Shown here one piece after another: positions 8,956 through 15,263 of a DNA stretch of 48,813 nucleotides. The translations under genes and the position numbers were made by a program. Numbering within the stretch: position 1 is the stretch's first letter; every line of letters begins with the position of its first letter. The stretch is taken from contig CAKOJJ010000007.1 of the NCBI GenBank assembly GCA_934089275.1, positions 1 to 48,813 of the forward strand. The letters run 5' to 3'. This DNA comes from an uncultured Bacilli bacterium (GTDB lineage: Bacteria; Bacillota_I; Bacilli_A; RF39; UBA660). Under the pieces are notes generated by a model. The model worked only from the letters and a program-made list of their open reading frames with translations. It had not been told where the DNA came from and did no database searches.

Positions 8956-10690
8956 CGATAATACAAATTACAAATATATACATTTATTATACGTTCCAAC
9001 ATTAGCTTGCAATATGGGATGTAAATATTGTTATTTAGAAGATAATACAGTTAGTCAAGGTGATATGAACCCTTTAAATACTTTAGAGTATGCAATAGAT
9101 AAATTTAAAAGTAGTGGTGTAGTTCCTTTTAATATTTCTCTTCATGGAGGAGAAGTAACAACTTTATCAAAACAAGATTTTCATGACATTATAAAATACA
9201 TAAGTGATTATTATAAACAAAACAAAGAATTGATTGAAAGTGCAGGATTTACTATTGGAAACCCTCACATAAAAACTAATTTATATAGTTTAGATAAACA
9301 TATTGATACAATTAAGGAATTCAATGTTTCTATATCTGGAAGTCTAGATTTACCATTTTCATTACACGATCAATATCGTCTAACTAAAGGAAATCAAAAA
9401 ACGTTAAATAAAATTTTAGAAAACATTGAACTTCTAAAAGATCTTCCAAATAAGAAGAAAGTATCAGCAACCATATTTAAAGAACATTATGAACATCTAG
9501 AGGAAATAATAGATGACATAAAATACTTAGATGAACATACTTGTTTAGACATGAATGATTTTAATTTTATGATAGGTTTTGATTACAATTCCTGCGGATT
9601 ATTACACCACATAAGTGAAGATGAACAAGTTGAATTTTATAAAAAAATGCATGAATGTTTTGATGGTACTAATTTAGATGCTGGTGTAAATGGGCCTTGG
9701 TTTAATGAATTTGGACCAGGATATTGTACTAACTGTGATAACTGTGGTGAAAAATTCTTTTTACTTGAAGTAAATGGAGATATTTATTCATGTGTAAGAG
9801 GACAAAAAAATAAAGACTATTATTATGGAAATATATTTAAAGATTCAGTTGAAGATATTTTAACAACAGCTAGAAATAAAATATTTTTAAATCATAACAA
9901 GAAACCATTTAATGATGAATGTTCTAAATGTGGATATTTATATTTATGTAAAACAGGATGCCCATTCGTAAAAAATACATATCAAACTAATAAAAGTTAC
10001 ACTTGTAAGTTACAACAAAAAATGTATGAAGATCGTGGATATGAAAAAGATCCTGCAAATGATGAATTTGTTTATCAATACGTTAGTAAAATGCGTACAA
10101 CAGATATAAGTGATTATATTCCTAAAGATGTTGATGATAATTCACTTGCCAATTTGATACAAAAAGATGAAAAATTAAAATATATTTATGATGATTCATC
10201 ATTTATTCTTGATGTTGATGGAGTAGAATATAATTTGTCATCTCAAATATTAAATGTATCCCGAGAGTTTATATATTTAACAAAAAAATCTAAAATTAAA
10301 ATTTATATGAAAAAACATATGATTGAAGAAGAATGTGATTATCCAGAAAATAATGCTCTTTATATTATGATCCTAAGTGGAAATTTAGTAACATATGGAG
10401 ATGAAGGAAGAACAAAACAAAGACATGTTAATACCACTTTAATTTATAAAGGCGTACTTGATAATATTCAAAGTGACAAAGAAGACTACTACGTTTATGA
10501 TATAAGTAATTTGATTCATGAATACAAAGATTTTTATTCAAAAGAAAATCCTAATAATATTTTCTTTACAACAACATCTTTAAGAGAATATCATTATTTA
10601 AAACAAAAAAATAATGCTTATTATCATTTAGCAGCAATCAATTTACCATTTCAAAATATGGAATTTATTTATATAGATGAGGAGTTATAA
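8948..10690 (+). CDS. radical SAM/SPASM domain protein, probable peptide or protein modifier
   Basis: 580 residues. The CNMGCKYCY motif (Cys21, Cys25, Cys28, CX3CX2C) binds the radical SAM iron-sulfur cluster, and SLHGGEVTT is the family's GGE motif. A full SPASM set of auxiliary-cluster cysteines follows: CGEKFFLLEVNGDIYSC (CX10GX4C), CSKCGYLYLCKTGC (CX2CX5CX3C) and a later Cys in SYTC. SPASM enzymes typically modify peptides or proteins (RiPP maturases, sulfatase activators). Residues about 370-580 form an extra domain I do not recognise. The gene overlaps the upstream LRR gene by eight bases. The downstream small gene begins one base after its stop, and the ribosome binding site of that gene lies inside this one. 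No sulfatase is nearby, so a RiPP-like or operon-internal protein target is possible but unproven. Confidence 0.85.
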   Translation: MTNDNTNYKYIHLLYVPTLACNMGCKYCYLEDNTVSQGDMNPLNTLEYAIDKFKSSGVVPFNISLHGGEVTTLSKQDFHDIIKYISDYYKQNKELIESAGFTIGNPHIKTNLYSLDKHIDTIKEFNVSISGSLDLPFSLHDQYRLTKGNQKTLNKILENIELLKDLPNKKKVSATIFKEHYEHLEEIIDDIKYLDEHTCLDMNDFNFMIGFDYNSCGLLHHISEDEQVEFYKKMHECFDGTNLDAGVNGPWFNEFGPGYCTNCDNCGEKFFLLEVNGDIYSCVRGQKNKDYYYGNIFKDSVEDILTTARNKIFLNHNKKPFNDECSKCGYLYLCKTGCPFVKNTYQTNKSYTCKLQQKMYEDRGYEKDPANDEFVYQYVSKMRTTDISDYIPKDVDDNSLANLIQKDEKLKYIYDDSSFILDVDGVEYNLSSQILNVSREFIYLTKKSKIKIYMKKHMIEEECDYPENNALYIMILSGNLVTYGDEGRTKQRHVNTTLIYKGVLDNIQSDKEDYYVYDISNLIHEYKDFYSKENPNNIFFTTTSLREYHYLKQKNNAYYHLAAINLPFQNMEFIYIDEEL

Positions 10691-10691
10691 A

Positions 10692-11051
10692 ATGAAAGAA
10701 GAAGCAAAAACATATGAAGAACTAATTAGAAAGAAAAGATGTATAGATATAACAAAATATTATGAAGTTGAAGAAAAAGATTTAGAGAACATTTATACTT
10801 TCTTAAAAGAAAATCCAGATGGAGTTGTAAAAGGGGGATTACAAGATTTAGTATTAACTTGTAAAGGTAAGGAAAATCAAGTAATAACTTCAAGAAAAAC
10901 ATCATATTCTATTGATGGTTTAGTTGTAAGTAACAAAGTATTTAAGATTATTCCTCATTATACACCATCTAGTGGAGGCAGATACTCAAGTGGAGGTTCT
11001 TCATCAAATAATAACAACAATAACAACAACAATAATAACAATAATAATTAG
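10692..11051 (+). CDS. small protein with Ser/Gly-rich and poly-Asn tail
   Basis: 119 residues. The first 90 or so are a small alpha/beta, Lys/Glu-rich unit without recognisable motif. The tail reads SSGGRYSSGGSSS followed by 14 Asn, directly at the C-terminus. An ATG at 10677 exists, but GAGGAG at 10679-10684 fits the ATG at 10692, one base after the radical SAM stop codon. The position next to a SPASM enzyme and the two-part layout (folded N-terminus, low-complexity C-terminus) resemble a RiPP precursor, with the N-terminal part acting as leader. The lack of Cys in the tail argues against thioether chemistry. Equally it could be a structural or scaffold protein whose tail grew by AAT/AAC repeat slippage. 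Function unknown. Confidence 0.65.
   Translation: MKEEAKTYEELIRKKRCIDITKYYEVEEKDLENIYTFLKENPDGVVKGGLQDLVLTCKGKENQVITSRKTSYSIDGLVVSNKVFKIIPHYTPSSGGRYSSGGSSSNNNNNNNNNNNNNN
11007..11048. repeat. AAY trinucleotide tract encoding 14 Asn
   Basis: Fourteen consecutive AAT or AAC codons. The mix of AAT and AAC shows the tract is not a fresh perfect microsatellite and may be kept at protein level. Confidence 0.9.
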
Positions 11052-11059
11052 GAGGCAAT

Positions 11060-12073
11060 ATGGCATTTATAGTAAATGAGTTTCATAAGCAACAACTTGA
11101 TAAACACAAAATAAATATTAAAACTAGTTACATTTCAAATGATAAGATATTAGAAAGAAATACAAATGGTCAACGAAATGATGATGTAAAAAATGGTATA
11201 AGAGCAAAAAAAGAATATTACATAAACGGATCTTTAATGCACACTGAAACAAAGTTTGATTCAAGAATAACTTATACCTTTATATCAGAAGATTTGTTGA
11301 ATAAAGATTTTAAATGTGTTAACTGTGGAATGTCTAGTGATTTAAAGACTTTTATTGATGGATGTCCTTATTGTGGAACAAATTACAACTTAGAATATAC
11401 TGATAAAGATTTAGGAAGCAAATACCATTATGATTTAGTATTAAAAAGTAATATTTACAGAATAATTACTGGAATTGTGGATTTAATAATAAGTATAATT
11501 TTATCGTTTATTTATATTAAAACAACTTCTAGAACATTTAATTCTTATGATATATCAAAAGTTTTTATCTTTGGTTTTATTTTATCATTAGTTTTATACT
11601 ATGTTTTCTACTTAATGGATGCATATGTTGTTCTTGGACCAATAAGAAATTATAAGAATAAAATAAATAAAGAACAAGAAAAGTTTTGGTCTACATCAAA
11701 TATAGATAAAAAAACATTTTTCAATAATTTAAATTATGAAATAAGAAAAAAATATTATAGCAGTGAAAATATCATTGACTACGATATTTTAGATTATGAC
11801 AAATTTACTAATTATGAAAAAAACAATAAACTACATGTTAAAGTTAAAGTTTATTTAAGAGTAATTTATTTAATAAATGGAAAGTTAAAATCAAAATACA
11901 TAAAAGATGAATTTACACTTGTAAGACATAATGAAGAATTAGAAAATATATCTGCAGGAACTAATATGATTAGATGTCATAATTGTGGTTCAACATTAAA
12001 TGTAAATGATGAAGCATGTTCATATTGTGGAACTAAGATAAAATATTATCAAGAATGGATGATTGAAAAGTAA
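11060..12073 (+). CDS. membrane protein with two zinc ribbons
   Basis: 337 residues. A first zinc ribbon (CVNCG ... CPYCG) lies around residues 88-112 and a second (CHNCG ... CSYCG) near the C-terminus. Between them are two membrane segments (IITGIVDLIISIILSFIYI and VFIFGFILSLVLYYVFYLMD), separated by a short loop, and a long soluble stretch rich in Asp, Lys and Tyr. Its zinc ribbons resemble the one in the LRR protein at 7033. Both proteins therefore look like membrane-anchored partners in the same complex or pathway as the radical SAM enzyme between them. AGGAGG at 11050-11055 sets the start. Last gene of the operon. No enzyme motif seen. Confidence 0.65.
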   Translation: MAFIVNEFHKQQLDKHKINIKTSYISNDKILERNTNGQRNDDVKNGIRAKKEYYINGSLMHTETKFDSRITYTFISEDLLNKDFKCVNCGMSSDLKTFIDGCPYCGTNYNLEYTDKDLGSKYHYDLVLKSNIYRIITGIVDLIISIILSFIYIKTTSRTFNSYDISKVFIFGFILSLVLYYVFYLMDAYVVLGPIRNYKNKINKEQEKFWSTSNIDKKTFFNNLNYEIRKKYYSSENIIDYDILDYDKFTNYEKNNKLHVKVKVYLRVIYLINGKLKSKYIKDEFTLVRHNEELENISAGTNMIRCHNCGSTLNVNDEACSYCGTKIKYYQEWMIEK

Positions 12074-12092
12074 CATTTATGTTACTTTTTTT
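12068..12092 (+). terminator. terminator ending the radical SAM operon
   Basis: AAGTAACA pairs with TGTTACTT around a four-base loop, followed by a T run. Confidence 0.85.
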
Positions 12093-12120
12093 ATGTAAAT
12101 TTATTTTTTTAGGTTCTAAT

Positions 12121-12138
12121 TTTGTCGACATTTGTCGA
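12121..12138. promoter_or_regulatory. two TTTGTCGA direct repeats spaced 10 bp
   Basis: TTTGTCGA at 12121-12128 and again at 12131-12138, just upstream of the -35 box at 12144. Each resembles a Spo0A box (TGTCGAA) with one mismatch. One-helical-turn spacing suggests tandem binding of a regulator on one face of the DNA. Which regulator binds is not known. Confidence 0.4.
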
Positions 12139-12143
12139 GTTTA

Positions 12144-12171
12144 TTGACAATGAAAATCAACTATATATAAT
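12144..12171 (+). promoter_or_regulatory. strong consensus promoter of the small toxin-like gene
   Basis: TTGACA (12144-12149), 16-base spacer, TATAAT (12166-12171). The expected transcript start is near 12178, giving an untranslated leader of about 90 bases. Confidence 0.8.
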
Positions 12172-12199
12172 AACCAATCGAGAAGCAGAGAAAGATGCT

Positions 12200-12265
12200 T
12201 ATCACTTCCAACTAGAGGCTAAATTATTCAGGGTTTTGGTTAATGGAGTACGAGAGGAAGTGATA
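12200..12265 (+). promoter_or_regulatory. leader stem masking the ribosome binding site
   Basis: TATCACTTCC (12200-12209) is a perfect reverse complement of GGAAGTGATA (12256-12265). The latter covers the purine-rich ribosome binding region GAGAGGAAG just ahead of the small gene at 12270. Folding would hide the site. The same left arm can instead pair with 12410-12423 downstream, so the two structures compete. Confidence 0.6.
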
Positions 12266-12269
12266 TGAT

Positions 12270-12362
12270 ATGTTTAAAAAATCATTTAAGCAAGATGTAT
12301 TAAATGTTATTTTTATAACTATCATTTTTATATTGTTAATAATAATTTTAAAATTATTATAG
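12270..12362 (+). CDS. 30-aa hydrophobic peptide, candidate type I toxin
   Basis: A 30-codon frame: a basic N-terminus (MFKKSFKQD) followed by one membrane helix of about 18 residues (VIFITIIFILLIIILKLL). This is the shape of type I toxins, whose small peptides insert into the cell membrane. A perfect consensus promoter, a structured leader, and a convergent promoter and terminator on the opposite strand surround it. GAGAGGAAG at 12252-12260 serves as ribosome binding site. Another ATG at 12265 gives only a 12-residue frame and is less likely. No sequence match to a named toxin family can be claimed from reading alone. Confidence 0.55.
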   Translation: MFKKSFKQDVLNVIFITIIFILLIIILKLL

Positions 12363-12453
12363 CATATAAAAAGCATCTTTATTCTACTGAATAAGGATGC
12401 TACACCTATAAGTGGTAAGCATCAGCCTCAAAAGAAAACTTTTGCTTCTCACT
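12362..12453 (-). ncRNA. candidate antisense RNA to the toxin-like mRNA 3' region
   Basis: On the minus strand a promoter at 12488-12460 (TTGTAA, 17-base spacer, TATATT) points toward the small gene. About 55 bases after the expected start a 13-bp hairpin (12401-12389 with 12384-12372, loop of four, one G-T pair) is followed by TTTTT, a good minus-strand terminator. The RNA would be about 90 nt and fully complementary to the 3' untranslated part of the toxin-like mRNA. The plus strand has no T run after the same hairpin, so the terminator works for the antisense only. Confidence 0.5.
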
Positions 12454-12459
12454 AAAGTA

Positions 12460-12488
12460 AATATAACATTTTTTATAATAAATTACAA
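12460..12488 (-). promoter_or_regulatory. promoter of the antisense RNA
   Basis: Minus strand: TTGTAA (12488-12483), 17-base spacer, TATATT (12465-12460). Confidence 0.5.
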
Positions 12489-12639
12489 TGATAATATAAA
12501 AACAAACTTTACACATACTAAAAATAGAATATTTACTATACAACATATAAATTGTATAATTTTATTATAATATATGTGCAATATAGAATGAACCAATAAA
12601 GTGAGTATAAAATAAAAAAAAGAGAATGGTGTATGTGGA

Positions 12640-14151
12640 ATGAGAAGAAAAAGTGCAATAATAATTGCAATTATTTTAATGTCAATTGGCTTTGCAGCAG
12701 TATCAACAACATTAGTAATAAATGGAAATGCAAAAGTAAACGAAAATGAAGAAGATTTTTCAGTAATCTTCACAGCTGCAAGTATAGATGGAAAAGATGT
12801 ATATAGTTCAGTAGTAGATGATACAAAGAAAGTAATTAATTTCACAACAAGTGATTTAAAGACACTTAACCAAACATCAGTATTAAATTATGAAGTAACA
12901 AACAACTCAAGTAACTATGATGCAAAAGTAAGTGTAACATGTGTACCAAAGGACGGAACAACAGCAAAATACACAAGTATCAAAAACAAACTAGACAATG
13001 ATGCAACGATTGTAAAAGCAAAAGAAAGTCTAAATGGAACATTAACAATAACTCTTGATAAAATGCCAACAGAAGAAGTAAGTGAAGAATATACATGTAA
13101 GTTAGAGTTCAATGCAGTAGAAAGAACGGAAATTGCTGTAAGTGAGCCAACATTGTTTGAACAAATAAAAAGTAAAGCAGATACAACAACAGTAATAGAT
13201 TATAAAGTAAATTCAAAAACAAGTGGAAAAAATGGAATATATACAACAACAGCAACAGAAGGAAATATTCCAGTATATTATTATAGAGGAGCTGCTGACA
13301 AAATAAATAATAATATTATATTTAATAATATGTGTTGGAAGATAATCAGAACAACAGAGACAGGTGGAATAAAAATAATCTACAATGGAACACCAACGGA
13401 TGGCAAATGTGAAACTCAAACAGGAGAAGCAACTCAAATTGGAACAAGCAAATTTAATACAAACTATAATGATAATGCATATGTAGGATATATGTATGGA
13501 ACAGCAGGAAGTACAACTTACGAAGCAACACATGCTAATACAAATGAATCAACAATAAAAACATATATAGATAATTGGTATTCAAGTAATTTTGATGAAC
13601 CAACAACAGCAAAATTAGAAGATACAATATTCTGTAATGATAGAAGTACAAAAGCATATGACGCAAATACAATAGGAGATACATCAAAATCATCATATGG
13701 AGATTTAGGTTATGGAACAAACACAACATTTTACGGAGCTGCACATCGAGCATCATATTTTTCAAAAAATCCAAATCCAAGCTTGGTTTGTCAAAATCAA
13801 AATGATAAATTCACAGTAAACAGTAAAAATGGAAATGGTTCTTTAACAAATCCAGTTGGATTAATATCTAGTGATGAGGTGATCTTTGCTGGATTTAACA
13901 CCTTATATTCTAACGAAAATGATTATAATGATACGACGAACTATTTATATACAAATAGTTCATATTGGACATTTTCACCTGCACTTATGTATGTTAACGC
14001 TAGTGCAGATATTAGCATAGTCTTTAATAATGGCAGTATGTCAAATACTTTTGTTAATAGGGATTATGGTGTTCGTCCCGTAGTTTCGCTAGCAAGTGGT
14101 ACATTAGTAACAGGTGAAGGAACAACAACAAACCCATATGTAGTTCAATAG
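12640..14151 (+). CDS. membrane-anchored surface protein, variant A of a paralogous pair
   Basis: 503 residues. One hydrophobic helix at 5-27 (IIIAIILMSIGFAAVSTTL) leads into the INGNAKV motif and an extracellular beta-rich module up to about residue 163. This module is nearly identical to that of the next gene. The rest is different: a large domain with NMCWKIIRT, AYVGYMYG, TYIDNWYSSN and, at the end, YGVRPVVSL. That ending is common in uncharacterised surface domains of gut Firmicutes (I recall DUF6273-like families). The coding style changes inside the gene: up to about 13850 Thr is almost always ACA and the strand is A-rich, while 13860-14110 is T-rich with mixed codons. This suggests a mosaic. 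The ribosome binding site before the ATG is weak. Function unknown; probably adhesion or surface variation. Confidence 0.7.
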   Translation: MRRKSAIIIAIILMSIGFAAVSTTLVINGNAKVNENEEDFSVIFTAASIDGKDVYSSVVDDTKKVINFTTSDLKTLNQTSVLNYEVTNNSSNYDAKVSVTCVPKDGTTAKYTSIKNKLDNDATIVKAKESLNGTLTITLDKMPTEEVSEEYTCKLEFNAVERTEIAVSEPTLFEQIKSKADTTTVIDYKVNSKTSGKNGIYTTTATEGNIPVYYYRGAADKINNNIIFNNMCWKIIRTTETGGIKIIYNGTPTDGKCETQTGEATQIGTSKFNTNYNDNAYVGYMYGTAGSTTYEATHANTNESTIKTYIDNWYSSNFDEPTTAKLEDTIFCNDRSTKAYDANTIGDTSKSSYGDLGYGTNTTFYGAAHRASYFSKNPNPSLVCQNQNDKFTVNSKNGNGSLTNPVGLISSDEVIFAGFNTLYSNENDYNDTTNYLYTNSSYWTFSPALMYVNASADISIVFNNGSMSNTFVNRDYGVRPVVSLASGTLVTGEGTTTNPYVVQ

Positions 14152-14170
14152 TAGTTTAAAGATAAATTAG

Positions 14171-14203
14171 AAATACACAATGAATTTCATTGTGTATTTT
14201 TTT
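14171..14203 (+). terminator. strong terminator between the surface paralogues
   Basis: AAATACACAATGA pairs perfectly with TCATTGTGTATTT around a three-base loop, followed by T7. Confidence 0.9.
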
Positions 14204-14293
14204 CGTGTTGTCTAAAAAGGTGTAAACAAGGAAGTTGTCCTTGAAAATCGGGGGGGGTATTATAAAATAAAAATGTAGAAAGTAGGTAAAAGT

Positions 14294-15160
14294 ATGAAAA
14301 AGAAAAGTATGCTTATAGTAGCAATATTACTAATGGCAATAGGCTTTGCAGCAGTATCAACAACATTAGTAATAAATGGAAATGCAAAAGTAAGTGAAAA
14401 TGAAGATGACTTCTCAGTTATCTTTACAGCTGCAACATTAGATGGAAAGGATGTATACTCATCTGTAGTAGATGATACAAAGAAGATAATTACATTTGTA
14501 ACAAATGAATTAAAAACACTTAATCAAACAAGTATATTAACATATGAAGTAACAAACAACTCAAGTAATTATGATGCAGAAGTAAGTGTAACATGTGTAC
14601 CAAAGGACGGAATAACAGCAAAGTATACAAGTATCAAAAATGAGTTAGAAAATGATGCAATAGTAGTAAAAGCAAAAGAAAGCTTAAGTGGAACATTAAC
14701 AGTAACATTAGATAAAACATCAACAGAAGAAGTAAGTGAAGAATATACATGTAAGTTAGAATTCAATGCAGTAGAAAGAGATACATTAGGTGTAACAAAA
14801 CCAACATTTGTAGCATGGGTTCCAACCTATTTTGAATATGGAGAACCAACAACATCAAGTACAACAGATTACACAACAATTAATAATAATGTCTTTGTAG
14901 GACTAGATTCAAATAATGCAACGGGTGTTTGTATAAATGATAATGGATTATTTTGTATAAAACCAAATGACCATGATAATTCAATTTTAGCATTAAAAAA
15001 TCATTTTGGAGAATCGGTTTGTAGTGGCAATGCTTCTAGTTCCTTCCGCTGTTACACTGGTGAGTTCGACTGTATTGCTTTTTTGGAAGGCACCGTGAGA
15101 TGCAGTAGTGACTATGGTGACTGCTTTGTGTCCTCGGATGGTTCTGTCTCTTGTGGTTAA
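14294..15160 (+). CDS. membrane-anchored surface protein, variant B with Cys-rich tail
   Basis: 288 residues. Residues 1-163 repeat the anchor and module of the upstream gene almost exactly, and identity breaks off just after EFNAVER. The C-terminal part is different: a pilin-like segment (NGLFCIKPND, LKNHFGESVCSG) and a tail of short repeats of the form D-C-x(5-6)-G-x-V-x-C (DCIAFLEGTVRC, DCFVSSDGSVSC). DNA from about 15010 to the stop is about 48% G+C by hand count, far above the surroundings. The tail therefore looks like an imported or exchanged cassette. Similar Cys-rich variable tails occur on pilin-like proteins of gut Firmicutes, as I recall. The start is ATG with a modest site (GTAGGTAAA). 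Exposed surface role inferred. Confidence 0.7.
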   Translation: MKKKSMLIVAILLMAIGFAAVSTTLVINGNAKVSENEDDFSVIFTAATLDGKDVYSSVVDDTKKIITFVTNELKTLNQTSILTYEVTNNSSNYDAEVSVTCVPKDGITAKYTSIKNELENDAIVVKAKESLSGTLTVTLDKTSTEEVSEEYTCKLEFNAVERDTLGVTKPTFVAWVPTYFEYGEPTTSSTTDYTTINNNVFVGLDSNNATGVCINDNGLFCIKPNDHDNSILALKNHFGESVCSGNASSSFRCYTGEFDCIAFLEGTVRCSSDYGDCFVSSDGSVSCG

Positions 15161-15172
15161 CCTATCTTTTTA

Positions 15173-15204
15173 AAAAACTTAACTAATCTTGGTTAAGTTT
15201 TTTT
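15173..15204 (+). terminator. terminator after surface protein B
   Basis: AAAACTTAAC pairs with GTTAAGTTTT around TAATCTTG, followed by further T. Confidence 0.85.
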
Positions 15205-15263
15205 CTTAATGTTATAGACCACAACAATAATGTTGCTTTTCATAAAATATATTAGGTGGTTAT

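Noticed and set aside
10692..11051. Reading the poly-Asn protein as a certain RiPP precursor.
   Set aside because: No Cys or known core motif and no dedicated peptidase or exporter in the operon; kept as a hypothesis only.
12366..12402. The 13-bp hairpin as a terminator of the plus-strand toxin-like gene.
   Set aside because: No T run follows on the plus strand; the T run is on the minus strand.
14294..15160. A diversity-generating retroelement target.
   Set aside because: No reverse transcriptase, accessory gene or template repeat with A-specific changes is visible in the window.
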